Positions 20,801 through 25,900 of a stretch of 64,000 bases of DNA are shown piece by piece (the first letter of the stretch is position 1; each line of letters begins with the position of its first letter). This DNA comes from Clostridia bacterium. GTDB lineage: Bacteria; Bacillota; Clostridia; Christensenellales; DTU072. Position numbers and translations under genes: made by a program. The notes under the pieces are model-generated. The model ran no database searches. It was not told the origin of the DNA and saw nothing but the letters and a program-made list of their open reading frames with translations. The DNA is taken from NCBI GenBank assembly GCA_016297005.1, contig JAEDHK010000004.1, positions 1 through 64,000 of the forward strand. The letters run 5' to 3'.

Positions 20801-22939
20801 TAAGAACAGATTGTCCTCGCCCGTTACCTTCTCCATTTCTTCTTTGACCGAAGCGGCCGAAATGCGATATTTAATATTGCTGTTAACCGTCGACTTTCCT
20901 ACCGGCATATAATAACCGATCAGCAGTTCTCCCGCGTCAGTCGGATTGCTGATGATCGTCATAAGAAGCGTTTCCTGAGACGGAGTCTTCCTGTAACAAG
21001 AAAGGTTCACGGTAGTGACGGTAATCTTTTCTCCGGCGGAGTTAACGTTATAGGACTCGCTGACCTTACCGCGTATGGTAAGACTTTCTTCGGAACTTAT
21101 GACGCAAGGAGTATTTTTTCCCGTTCCGTCGCCGAGGAAAACGCCGAAAAACCGGCTTGCGTCCACCGATTCGGTATGATACGGCGTAATCGTTACGTCA
21201 TAATCGAGAGTAATGACCTCCGGCTCGGAGAACAGCGTATAATATAAATCGTTCAGGTCGCCGGGAAGCGTGATCTTACTGAACGGAACTCGATAAAACA
21301 CGCCGTTAAAGTACTCCACGCGGTTATAAACGCCTTGCAGAATGATCTGATCCTGGCTGTTCTCCACAAACTTATAGGACAGGAAAATCGTCAAAAGCTG
21401 GAAGAAGTCGTTGGGAATAACGTTCTGTAAGGACTCGTCTTTCCCTGTCAACCATCTGCTGACAAGGGTCGTTAACGAGGTTTCGTCGCCGCGGATGTTC
21501 TTGATCAGTTCTTCCGTTACTTCTACCCGGAAAGTATTGAGATCCGGAGACGACATGGCTTCGAGAAGCGAGTTATACAGCGTTTTATTCAGTATCGATT
21601 CCGTTCTGAACGAAGGATCGGCCAGGACGTTGAGAATACGTATCAGATAGCTATAACCTACCTGTAATGCGGAACAGACGTCGAGATCGGGGAGATAAAC
21701 TTTCGGCAGGTGCAGACTTTCCAGCTCTATCGGCGTTCCTATGACGTCGCATAAGCCTTCGGCATTAACGTACATGACCTCGTTCGTATAGTAAATGCTC
21801 AAAAATTCGCTGATATTGGCATACTTATCTTTGATCTCCGACTGTGTGCTCTTTTGATCGTAGATACGGAACGTAAACGTATTATTTGCGTTAACTTTGG
21901 CGTCCAGATCATAGTCGAGAGAGACGAGATACGCTTCTTCTCTGATGGTAGGGAAGGTAATCTGCCCTTCGAAAGAACCGGTATCGGGCGTAAGCGCGTC
22001 ATAGTCGTATTTGACTTTCATCTCTTCGCCGTCGGAAAGCGTCTTTAACGACGGATCGTACTTATAAGAGCAGAGCACAAAGTAGCTGCTGCCGTCGAGC
22101 ATTCTTCCTTCGATAGAAGAGCCGATCTGATATACTCTGCCGTCGTTCAGTAAAAACTGAAATTCTTCGACGTTGATGGAATTAAAAGAGTACTCTATGA
22201 ATTTGCTCAGGCAAAAACCGAGCATATTATTGGTAATGGCGTCGAAACTCTGCCCGATGCCCTCGGTCAGACCGTCGATGCGAGCGTTAATGGTGGACAT
22301 CAATACGGAGAAGTCTCCGTCGCGCAGATAGAGTGCCTCGCCGGTGTTCCCGACCGCGTTATACGAGCAGTTTTTGGCCTCGAAAGCGTTGGTAAGAAGA
22401 GAACCTCTTTTGAAGTAAGTCTGCATGAACTCGCCGAAGAAGAAGTTATAGAGGTCCAATTTCGCCATGGATTGGTTAAAAAGAGTATACAGAAGAAGAG
22501 AATTGAATCCGGCGATTTTATATCTGCCCCTATCGGAGAAAATATAGAGATCGGTACTGTCGTAATAAAGAGATACGCGGGTAATATGGTTAACGTTGTC
22601 GAAAAGGCGGACGTAATATTTGTTCTTTTCGGCATTGGCACCGTAAACGGCGTCAAAATTCAGCGTGTAGTTCTCCACGTCCGTCCGAACGGTGTATTCG
22701 CTTTGTACGGCATACTCTTTCAGAGGATCGTTCGGATCTTCCTTCCATGCAACCGTCTTTTCCAGACCGCTATTTACCTTTGCAAGATAGTAGTTTACGT
22801 CGTAACTCGTTCCCGGAGTCGGCGGCTCGTCCGGTTGGCCTTCCTCGCCGCCGCTTCGGTCAGAACAAGCGACCATGCCGAGCACGGCTGCCAGTAGCAA
22901 CGTAAGCGCAAGTAAACAAAGTAATAATCTCTTCTTCAT
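2819..22939 (-). CDS. giant multidomain surface lipoprotein (6706 aa)
   Basis: Uninterrupted 20.1-kb gene. A signal peptide with hydrophobic core and lipobox-like GMVAC predicts lipidation at Cys25. Regions: about 30-800, an N-terminal module shared with the upstream giant; about 820-2950, mostly beta, with recurring 'DP...LP..V.V' Ig-like units (near 913, 1335, 1580, 2306, 2826) and Tyr-rich YY repeats (near 1433-1566 and 2440-2786); about 2970-4900, mainly helical with two more YY units; about 4900-6250, beta again, with MBG-like domains interrupted by a helical insert; Cys clusters near 6241-6290; about 6470-6706, a probable beta-helix. No LPXTG, SLH or catalytic domain was seen. The start is fixed by GGGAGG just upstream, 19 bp after the upstream giant. 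Function unknown; a surface fibre or adhesin is inference. Confidence 0.93.
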   Translation of the reverse strand: MKKRLLLCLLALTLLLAAVLGMVACSDRSGGEEGQPDEPPTPGTSYDVNYYLAKVNSGLEKTVAWKEDPNDPLKEYAVQSEYTVRTDVENYTLNFDAVYGANAEKNKYYVRLFDNVNHITRVSLYYDSTDLYIFSDRGRYKIAGFNSLLLYTLFNQSMAKLDLYNFFFGEFMQTYFKRGSLLTNAFEAKNCSYNAVGNTGEALYLRDGDFSVLMSTINARIDGLTEGIGQSFDAITNNMLGFCLSKFIEYSFNSINVEEFQFLLNDGRVYQIGSSIEGRMLDGSSYFVLCSYKYDPSLKTLSDGEEMKVKYDYDALTPDTGSFEGQITFPTIREEAYLVSLDYDLDAKVNANNTFTFRIYDQKSTQSEIKDKYANISEFLSIYYTNEVMYVNAEGLCDVIGTPIELESLHLPKVYLPDLDVCSALQVGYSYLIRILNVLADPSFRTESILNKTLYNSLLEAMSSPDLNTFRVEVTEELIKNIRGDETSLTTLVSRWLTGKDESLQNVIPNDFFQLLTIFLSYKFVENSQDQIILQGVYNRVEYFNGVFYRVPFSKITLPGDLNDLYYTLFSEPEVITLDYDVTITPYHTESVDASRFFGVFLGDGTGKNTPCVISSEESLTIRGKVSESYNVNSAGEKITVTTVNLSCYRKTPSQETLLMTIISNPTDAGELLIGYYMPVGKSTVNSNIKYRISAASVKEEMEKVTGEDNLFLSDSNMAILLGLMTTLGGNSETYIRDNRYVVSIMTNDKKDPVEEMIGISDTHSILRIKMSFDRIDLSSVTARDYSEPYIEVPENVSVHSIYSDDSNWKETIKVYISGGESEMYLSYLKDSVEVKTGQSVYHPTAFLFGKEISYRLSILDPEGTYLITELLTGREVLNMGYDYSMVAVDYSDGNRPEHMLVIDPAYTKKLPTRVDVRYENFELGTVNCSIEGFLESNITRDGYNMSLLAGDYSDDIEIYSLKIGNNSIVSYTFPVYIAVLNRNVVAIKTNETDVTGDNVAYINNVKAAESVMGREVKEGNEQVTVISGKNVPVVGRISVDPYTYAMKKSAEGTYDLIGSGINDERMRIFFYGFYGTELEKDEKTAVEIKYNKYYNKEGYNYIYLSDRIRNWDFDYSLITWQGGVFYATATFGDENGYSIPIAIRIDVQRKEVTEVRIDSETNSRYTIDYLIRSTYDIPTTGDNEHTVKVIFGDGSSRNLLATRLGTLSDEEFYSGYILGSLNWAGTETLSTRITREGTSSLFGVGQNATSETSAYFGGNLGVGMQKVKLNVLQPGRTQSGEENFYLVKQYTVTTEGEKTVVTPVYGQVSVSNAKFRLNDESFAPFEINPYDFTASLPSTIWLYVNKDSTTKEWKEYAVNWQTTDNSTEGTELNIIKQSGERYVLAYPSTQQRDLAVYGCVGDGNGIIWVTMIVRNLHSELRDIKFYAYSHEKQTVAYGMEIPADKKYYEYIKSGYAQTEDERAVAGKTYYRREVIYTKQNVVVNSSISGTYYVLSDGVYVVTDDSVFKSGKEYYKREYVYSVRPLIANQSLVGEQCYELIENGYGRTEDRYFTNGKNYYLYVEKVILPDEDVLYVDPYADYDEILPKRFVAVLGSGATVTSEDLDDEGNKVGLTWYAVIGNEEYPIIRAGKFLQPTAEYNKRYDENGKLIFPWDVGNIGLKCYVVGNGEISNEAVINLIVRSRALYKTTNNYGKQVNYIDVYNNDDPYLTGTGNSNVSAGIYSGKAVGGFLDVDRYDKSSTALMNRLILMRDAQLAGKKVYVGVRFDSVSDLYSLPVTWDVELINRMIEVLRGASSLTESEKQQGGIFLIGKICADTINEQELRLPFSVVESVLSSVRLNVAPYMTDQGVYIVVNDENGNNRLEKDEMTKVADQDYNFADEYLRYIGSNDPADAYSPNRYENVIYFSLEKAYGLSNNSEGYFCTPYEYFRYLFDNLTVVFRGGMEKTAVAGDQLSLFETSYVDMTKEDAQEKVIEYFNRSVLCLEESTLVTEDGIRYSYSFIELNKFSQGSVVSRSLIVVKAALATYGVISSEVTIEPFNRNLTMVYGEDGYALPVYEEVVYTTDSALSYTVRYGIPQWDVSAAGTSVLGNRPLKNINRQYINVIDGATYAFSYTLPCSGEKYQLSVRIPQKDMGETGYSAGDDLYVVKDGVLKIDNPFLFLYYDRLQGKYCINESRIPTTITANVTSAAQIHQGAENVYTSTAIDSYEVNWNFNYVDPTSGRYLLDSSLFLSGGYFCIASFNYDCYSVYNSSTRTYEARDNTIRLYVNVAQLTYYGVENVEGVNVVESKEPGESLLNDIEIDPYESSFDGEYNLPAYVTVLFRSRYAGSSTGSIVRYTFSNLEYEFRDVKDKICQKITYDQNGHKMAELGPQYAVLADNPNTVFLKMNIYLGDGTKLGNGVGVSVTILSRIIESSRVYNNVYREGMDVAQDIATYSFIKADVNAGQIVTENSYYVYSEGRYVLTSDIYFDRNTTYYYRSESLNAEVLYRKARYYEETTTVEAGKKYYELTKASTTEGQPVSADYYRRYTILYRPEEKEYLSGVAYYMLTSDPGAVGNAYTYDYEYGYYVRSASGSTIAVSITITPGNDVEDGIYRAMDVFLPVVSSRGAYSVTEDDYALPGKKYYQYTEATVVVGQMIREGAYYVRSSGEYFTEAIGEFAPGVTYYTFESLNLTEGTTIRGRNYFEKGKDYTLFENNVDYYYAVLASGVREGNVTSYFVKNSKQNRFEQRYSYDDNEKYYSLVKITATPGYRLEEEYYTYVAGRYEPTTDLTFKKSTYYIFRPSGSVASGGSRYVYFDGFEGVNYHAEATATNGNDSTVMPVYYIDPYNSATFRLPTEVTIKFTTTDEYKNYAIRGWETYDVKTNQGTEFVRYTTDRALVSEEKHISYFTSAGDTRFYEVPSSSGSYYGYFMPQKDDYNGATYRVRGYISVGNENQYFDILIVVLNRSLRISEELEQQYSLAYDYDDPVAGLLSDIPTMMGENMFVLYDSYYLDFEQDGVSYNVRENSMYGYNNGNAPIVPTIVWNESWEYEGKEYDFKSVSLTGYDGQIYGNVYADDYNLRNLYKHYLSLISEQYETLINAWMWDVVTTGDYSSGTQNKINAARDEMEKDIVVKAYDILCGTYSVSVGGDNTTQQEYYSYITQGYLYELNFELFGTSEIAPQNKRTIILYMYDKLKESYDEWTSKGSPESAKAGRPQIYEDWKSNVDSFRTQPYQPDMDNNDIENVFNDYIRLKAFYYAMLADEANNNFSTNERKVNRSYETRYRNKLSDCVMRDVWNSIYEYASITEKSVMTSILSGLSGSDAYVKAVALKRLIESKEIEGIKGEKAEAHITIPVLEYSRMIDKLPLANRPSDWNDTYKNYYIKQETAPGSEEYVYVPNESNVWQANTYYTDAAVIYFNPFDFKSIESDFIIEFHLDYSNIYLNRVNEAEDSVTSQYRRDYSLASLKELVNVLTEEGIDSIAPTTNNGDTTTTIELTFTVLLSGGSSITFTYQNYLNALRSLVQTIDTNADPSLWTMKELYDYLMPSGSNMNDTLRANREGILRNAGLKNYYKINAELWNNLHEYYLEYSLRYYKANIHNESSVDQTQWDNLRNVYALASGFSASDGDEEYARYYEAVAAEMDRLKEVLHGGSNYPGLLPQLKSFIRENYPAIRTLDEIYADEENTEKAYAAIADNMIWDGKGSVFAEVHKQYTGDDNQYSASMAFADMYSSLNDLGVVDLLSLWESYYNDADLGAGSDPEDHNSYCYAYSSFLSDANMESWTKTRKTHNSLVTANDTYTPLVSVANVMFDFLVNYVANSYYPATVKAGAAVQGSVYYERTALEYGAAGYRYYRYHQTTDSVFAEGKTYYVKGKTPYDALVENADIFGYSSADIENGKEWVKTNKAFLVYAQSLVNVNGLTVSGGNLISMYDWAEYNADPGTGLNVFSKYGFTRDEILDAFAKYYYYLRFEQSVSNNLTFTYRLEQLAFDSCRKIKALAIAKLIENNKSRNNGVTEVMESFFRDPSEFSYNGNSADCCLASLAFVYLMAREEERTAGVFNEDYETRSQGYADSLRYTAAKDILDALCNKTSVVSYGSNYNDDMYIFTRFYRLFLRDTGDAVAYTLASTLSQEGMETLYYPKKFHAITYSEVAGDLLSCEDYFAAEAETIYNRYRNSLFSGKTFESVRYNIVERFLKDYALRSILYYYHNVADAHQRAIVEEVAKIYVGPTFDEASCIASSLEKENSVSGDFFVALLGRHDLGAGFRDNLYNSYYAFYLEEGYKMLGFAVEHSPITESNDMFVAAKERVTQYAEKILSVNSTEFNNLTNDYLYGYTDAQTGEFVEGMAHRYYRAELYKYVFDLAEGSVNGLLSAADERLKASFVDLAYDIYYQGAYGERLDSILEFIVHPGVETAYQNVVKTGLLTYLPDGNYYRFSAATVATGTVIQDVYYVYDATKQIYRVTTDDKFRIGQTYYTIRKVSVSGTPASSDNVFVPFTYYENEARYKRVKDILRATGTGKTANYPVMTEYYRDIFDAMQENLVGEKLTQFYAAVEKGIEKSVYQDIYDSLSILTLSQEQFGNAVYYYLTSEIAESTEIMEEYVCQPDRLKRDFATSFGANWWSGYRFTEALSEYLGRPVVLSDLEKSLISAVYMQQYYGCGGDAELAGATVPQTIYRFLERVAEYRDGVGNYSDRDEIDRGYLTKDNILYNDYSEVTIDYKYFLIDLLLNNVDFMGGIIKNGQTINSLSFMQSTFASLYENILENIADLFNEASNLTESGLPLDILKKSLTEVGFLGDKEEKPEAYAIFDRYMLNILDVLSHTSAYVEMRLGEINPLKEYVDRVYMQIAGVPKGAEATGISGENPNVPGQLTLAHFIREYVGTEGYEGAIKALYQKRTVLMTFYSGDHLTVASDEEELRHVVYFDAGRSAGWAEFDPTSGTVADATLTNARIYIANSRKTIEKIEVLDIRYYNEYIANYLTEYTEYIVIENKNLTNTSVTFSNGYHSDAVSYKLRDLTGIHVWFEGASSENTIVIDVLNPVLPSRVHAYGYVGESLAADLGYINAFSYSEEFYTLPFDVDPLTSTTEFSRIVSGDPAYYIVVPGDGGRTYSVQLNVQYLNRSIECLYALTSDYSKNALQGENEFSDYYKLYEENKDKNVIYIMPTSDSLLRVDHTGYIYPSELYVVYGNGDVKFYTDIKWDDSGVNYSLSGTKADIATRILSYRLDVEDGYYIVEYDYNELGITLTQYSSSNEQIGDKVRFALSGTIDWKTVIFVEDMQITSLQSGDGDTTYGTVINESVVPTNIGAIDCIGYKINQLYPEYPEEMRIVFKNESYVTVNLKQSDWKVENEELLREIVIGTESPDNGFIASFTYMGYEVRVRFGVYSNIDLNDLAESGSYINGGTIYLVYKQDSAASQVEQNYSYVYFNFGTAEKPEWRKAPLYLAMNDVTADSLKVYNGNDGKGVRGILGMSESGFIGNNIVFTIEVIDPKLFATLEDKINDFIEYDYYCYAHDANNALQTSVIDAPPSLGGYFTTDSDSEVRFEIQEDSIRYDFMNNVAYVTVLYDMSSGTDARLAFDDKGTAKYSMEIKVPLKTYLNTEIVQTASNVIFDKDENSSEWSWATDRAATDAIVWPLGKEMKASDLPKGRTVDTGFTFDFYWDLSDVNVNLATSVGYTVKGYYFASNNRWFYKELTIYIDKEDVTNTFIHQINGNHGIYIGKVYDAKYFKLDFDSDTITFLRSDGSYGRIPAENLRVEYRLASAAEESWSSTNYPINVGEYYIRIMMDDYNYLLKHEDLNGEERDYLTFSLVIEPYVVNIGNIGFLNQTQDRSIETIYSGERQNVRYIPWFRTNTEREEMYNASLLDVAGAEDEESAAKADVFRKIYERSSGREQAYLEQKLIEAEKELSSKNSQWPDYTEEKKTIRKRAYVFNNTLIDPVLPYVTVDNWFGEREKDELFRKYMNGNGENEHNGIHYNETEAKAIAYGDMYNRVNNAAKDVIIGWYEEARNMLPASASDSEICAYVYTNFFPEVMIICEVKLHIEYKRDGVLLDDAPIDVYAGGYQVEISIVPADGNYGNYISDGTLVYSTSDAKNGVGYEVRTLNIAQDTSIEYEVSSPAMMYNGTVQNPNVSPVTDERGNIVPGVTVTYRYSFLDGTILTVIRTSDGARIDRANSTSSSTYAGVRDVGIYNVRITVDGGANFISTNDSNYGGASEIEATVGILASDIFIELDDIESYYLAGVADLSRYVRIHSGSDECVCENCGAALNRFETDEVSYGRYRLVCPNCGVKIEAEFTHMTARCYCNTCVFNRNLGKAEAAVVELVSEGGGTRTYRVYCPNSKVGYLVTHNLTNLLGGEKIADLGDLILSTEVRSHYPVGVYSALIGGIALNGSDVPYTSLGSSYAALHTGNLTAQEATNRQLYGDYVKVNLLGTNEEGSLYHDSEKYASIIRMFSNYNIYVKVSSAYVITTEDGAIGINGDAELAEKINSMSDGDTAVLYLSPKRSNTGEILPYNAITIDKDINLTLVGYYNADTKEIETILSGIEVKRGTLTMRIIEVRLASNGAYGLIVGNNASTIRISECAFTVSSNGIYSNTTGIYTSVNYKDKINIGDGTRFEGLTTAILLVSGNLEVTDSTFNNNGTGIHIRSGYNDINVQRTLFSNHRNYAVKAEQAGAIILNDTFRYNNVAISIPEVRNADMYKNGFTDADGNDTNTVDIEETKQ
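2840..3540 (-). other. probable right-handed beta-helix at the C-terminus of the 6706-aa lipoprotein
   Basis: Residues about 6470-6706 show short regularly spaced strands with Asn/Gly turns typical of parallel beta-helix (pectate-lyase-like) folds: TLTMRIIEVRLASNGAYGL, TIRISECAFTVSSNGIYSN, NLEVTDSTFNNNGTGIHI, DINVQRTLFSNHRNYAVKA, AIILNDTFRYNNVAISI. Such folds are common in polysaccharide-binding or cleaving surface proteins. No catalytic residues can be assigned from sequence alone. Confidence 0.65.
4060..4216 (-). other. zinc-ribbon-like Cys clusters inside the 6706-aa lipoprotein
   Basis: Residues about 6241-6290 contain CVCENC, then VCPNC, then CYCNTC within some 50 residues, with another Cys in YCPN further on. 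CxxC knuckles usually bind zinc and are rare in exported proteins. A comparable cluster exists in the paralogue at 24060-24230. Confidence 0.55.
4330..4670 (-). other. MBG-like beta domain in the 6706-aa lipoprotein
   Basis: Residues about 6090-6203 follow the MBG pattern: 'Y-N/D-G-T-x-Q' (MMYNGTVQNPNVSPV), then 'GVTVTYRY', then 'G-x-Y-x-V-x-V' (DVGIYNVRITVDGG) and a closing strand. A second such domain (about 5830-6080) starts with IYSGERQNVRY and resumes with DVYAGGYQVEISI after a charged helical insertion of roughly 200 residues. Confidence 0.5.
14580..15620 (-). repeat. Tyr-rich YY repeat cluster in the 6706-aa lipoprotein
   Basis: About eight degenerate units of 35-45 residues with the pattern V-x-x-G-x-x-(I/V)...YY-x-(Y/x)..G-x-Y-x-x-T-x-D-x-x-F-x-x-G-x-x-YY. 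Examples are ENSYYVYSEGRYVLTSD followed by NTTYYYR, and EEYYTYVAGRYEPTTD followed by KSTYYIF. Further copies lie at about 18240-18640, 11390-11520 and 9545-9690 in this gene. Confidence 0.75.
18240..18640 (-). repeat. Tyr-rich YY repeats (three units) in the 6706-aa lipoprotein
   Basis: Three consecutive units: KKYYEYIKSGYAQTEDE.. with GKTYYRR; GTYYVLSDGVYVVTDDS.. with GKEYYKR; and EQCYELIENGYGRTEDR.. with GKNYYLY. They sit between Ig-like segments, just before a 'VDPYADYDEILPKRF' unit. Confidence 0.75.
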
Positions 22940-22958
22940 ATATACCTCCCGACCTGAC

Positions 22959-25900
22959 TTATCTTCGTAAAGTCATAGCCAGTAACGTTGACGTGAATTT
23001 ATAGACGTTTCCGTCTACGGTAATAGTAAACTCGGACGACATCATCAAGCCGGTCTGCTGATTATACGTCCAGTAGACGTTGTCGACCGCGACCATGCGA
23101 CAATTGATTCCGGCGACGCTGACCGGAGCAAATTCGCCCTTCTTGATCTTGGCCGTATGCACGAATTGCAACAGTTTATACATCGAATCTCCGATGTTAT
23201 CGTAAGGCGCATTCTTACCGTGTGCGGTATAGACGTCCTCCGTTCCATCCCAATAAGTCGCCGGTACGGCGATAAAGACGGAGTTCGTCTTCAAACGGTA
23301 GTAGGTCTTGCCCATCATAAAGACGCTATCGCCGGTTAAGACGTAACCGCCCTGCTTATACTCGAAATAAGTATTCTGCGGAATGGGCTTTTTGTTCATC
23401 GAGTTGGTAACCGTAACCGTCTCGTAATGGGTGTTGTTATCGATCGCCGCCAGATACTCCGTATAAGACGCGTACAAGCTGTCGTACTGATAGTACCCGA
23501 GCGGATTGTAATCGGAGAAGATGACCTTGACCGAGAGCGACTGCGTATAGACGCTCGTACTTCCGTCCACCATGATGAGAACGGTAACGATCACGTCCGT
23601 ATCTCCGCCGCCGCCCAATCGTACCGGGTTCTGCGTAAAGTCGTACCGCTCGAAAATGGCAAGCAGGTTATACGCGTCGTTGGTTGCATCCTGATCGGTA
23701 TAGGCGTCTTTCAGATACGAGTTGATGTTGCGATAGTACTCTTTTGCAAGGGCAATAACGTCTTTCTGCTCGTTCTTGCTCATGTTCGGCCAGTTGACAA
23801 GAAGGTTTATCGCAAACAGTTCTCTTGCCGAAGCGTCGACGTCCGGATACATCTGGCTTACGAAGGACTTCAAATTAGAAACCACCGCGTCGTAATTCTG
23901 ATTCCACAGCAATCTGACTTTCAATTCCGAAGGATCGTACTTAACGTTGTTTTCGAGCAAGGTTACCAGACCCGTATTGGGATAGTAGGAGTCGACGTCC
24001 ATGATCAGATTGATCTGACCGCTCTTTCCGGCCAATTCGCCTTTGATCTCCTCAAAGAGGTCGCATTGACACCCGGTACCCGCACAACGACAGGTTTGCT
24101 CGACGGGATTATACGCGAGTATATGTTCGTACAAAGCGCACGTCGGTTCCGTACAACGGATAACGTAAACCGCTCCGTCGCGCGTAACGCTCAGATCGTG
24201 TCCGTTCGAGCAGGTCCCCGAGGCCATATCCGTCACGACAAAGCTTGCGTCGTAATAAGCCATTGTGAACGTATAGACGGAATGTCCGTCCGCGTCTATA
24301 TCCTTACCGACGGAAATATTGTTCGGCATAACCTGCAACGTAGATATATTCATACTTTCGTAAGAGTACGTTACTTCTACCGGCGTCGTCGTGTCGTCCG
24401 CAGCTCTCAATCTGGAAAGCGTAAACGAGCCGATCTCTTCGTTACCGAAAGACATAAACCCGGTGCGAGTCGCATGTCTGTTGTCGCTGAGTAAGCTTCC
24501 GAGCGTCGTTTCATCCCAATAGAGGAGATACTTCTTACGGTCCTGAACCGCTTGCATGGTCGAGTCGTCCGTACCGTATTCGAGCAGACGGCTGGTACTG
24601 TTCGAGGAGGAAGAACCGGAATAGGGATAGAACAGCTTCTTGATAAATTGCGTGCCCCCCGCGTTCGGATCGGAATAACTTACCGTACCGTAATTGCCGC
24701 CCTCCGTCTTCGTCAAAGAGACGCCGGCCACCGTACCGTCTTCTTGCAGGATCCTGATCGAGAAATCCGCAAGATAGCAATCGACGGACGAATTCGTGCC
24801 GTAGTTGCTGAAATAGCAGGCGATCGGGTTGAGATACACAAAGTATCTTTCGCTTCCGTCGACCACGTAAGTGACGTCGGTTGCACGTGTAGTCGGTTGA
24901 TACAGACCGGCGTAGTTCCAGGAAGCGACGTACAGTGACAACTTGATCTCCTGTCCCTTTTCGCTGACGATATGCCCGGTCACGGTGGGGGACTCGGCGG
25001 ACAGATTACCGGTGGGCAGAATAGAAACGCTTTGCCACAGAATATCAAGGTACGCGTCGCCGACTTTGACCACGGAAGGCAAATCGGACTGTTTAAATTC
25101 GAACGGGTTGAACACGGAGACTGCCTGATTGGTCAACTTGCCCGTATCGGGATCGACCGTATTCGAGAAGCGATAGGACAGGTATCCTTCGCTGTCGTAT
25201 CCGTCCATCGTTGATAAATAATATTGTCCGGTTACGTTGTTGGTTTCCATCCTCAGACGGAAGACGTTGCCGTCCGACCTTCTGGTAACGATGACCGTCT
25301 CCCCTTCGCCGAGTTCCAAAACGTATCCCGTGGTATCCGGTTCGGGATAGGCGGACGCGTTCTTTGAATGCAAATAGAACGCCAGTCCGAGTTCTCCGAT
25401 CGGATCACGGACGACGAGATCCTCTTCATCGAGGACGTGTCCTGTCATCTCCAACTTCTGATTGAGCGTCTGAACGTCGCCGGTCATGCCGCCGCGGAGA
25501 GTCGCATACAGGTCGGAGTTGCCGCCCAGATAACCGGCGTTTCCGCTCACGGTATCTCCCGCCCACGCTATTGCACTGCGATAGGACGGACCGCCCGTCG
25601 CTTCGTCAAAGGTTACGTTATACACGGTCGGTAAAACGTTGTATAAGAAGTAAGAATCAGTCTTATATAAAGTCGCGTATACGTAAGCGGCGGATTGTTC
25701 GATCTCTTTACAATATTCATAACCGCGCAGTTTCTCCCAAGTGGCGATTAATTCGCCTGCCACGTAGTCGCGATTAGAACCGGGCTGGAGCAACAATTTC
25801 GCATAATAGCTATGACCTGCCGTAAAGTTCGTGTCTTTGGTCAAATAGTATTTGCCGTCCGATCTTCTTTCGTAATATTCGTACGTCACAGAGGAGGCGT

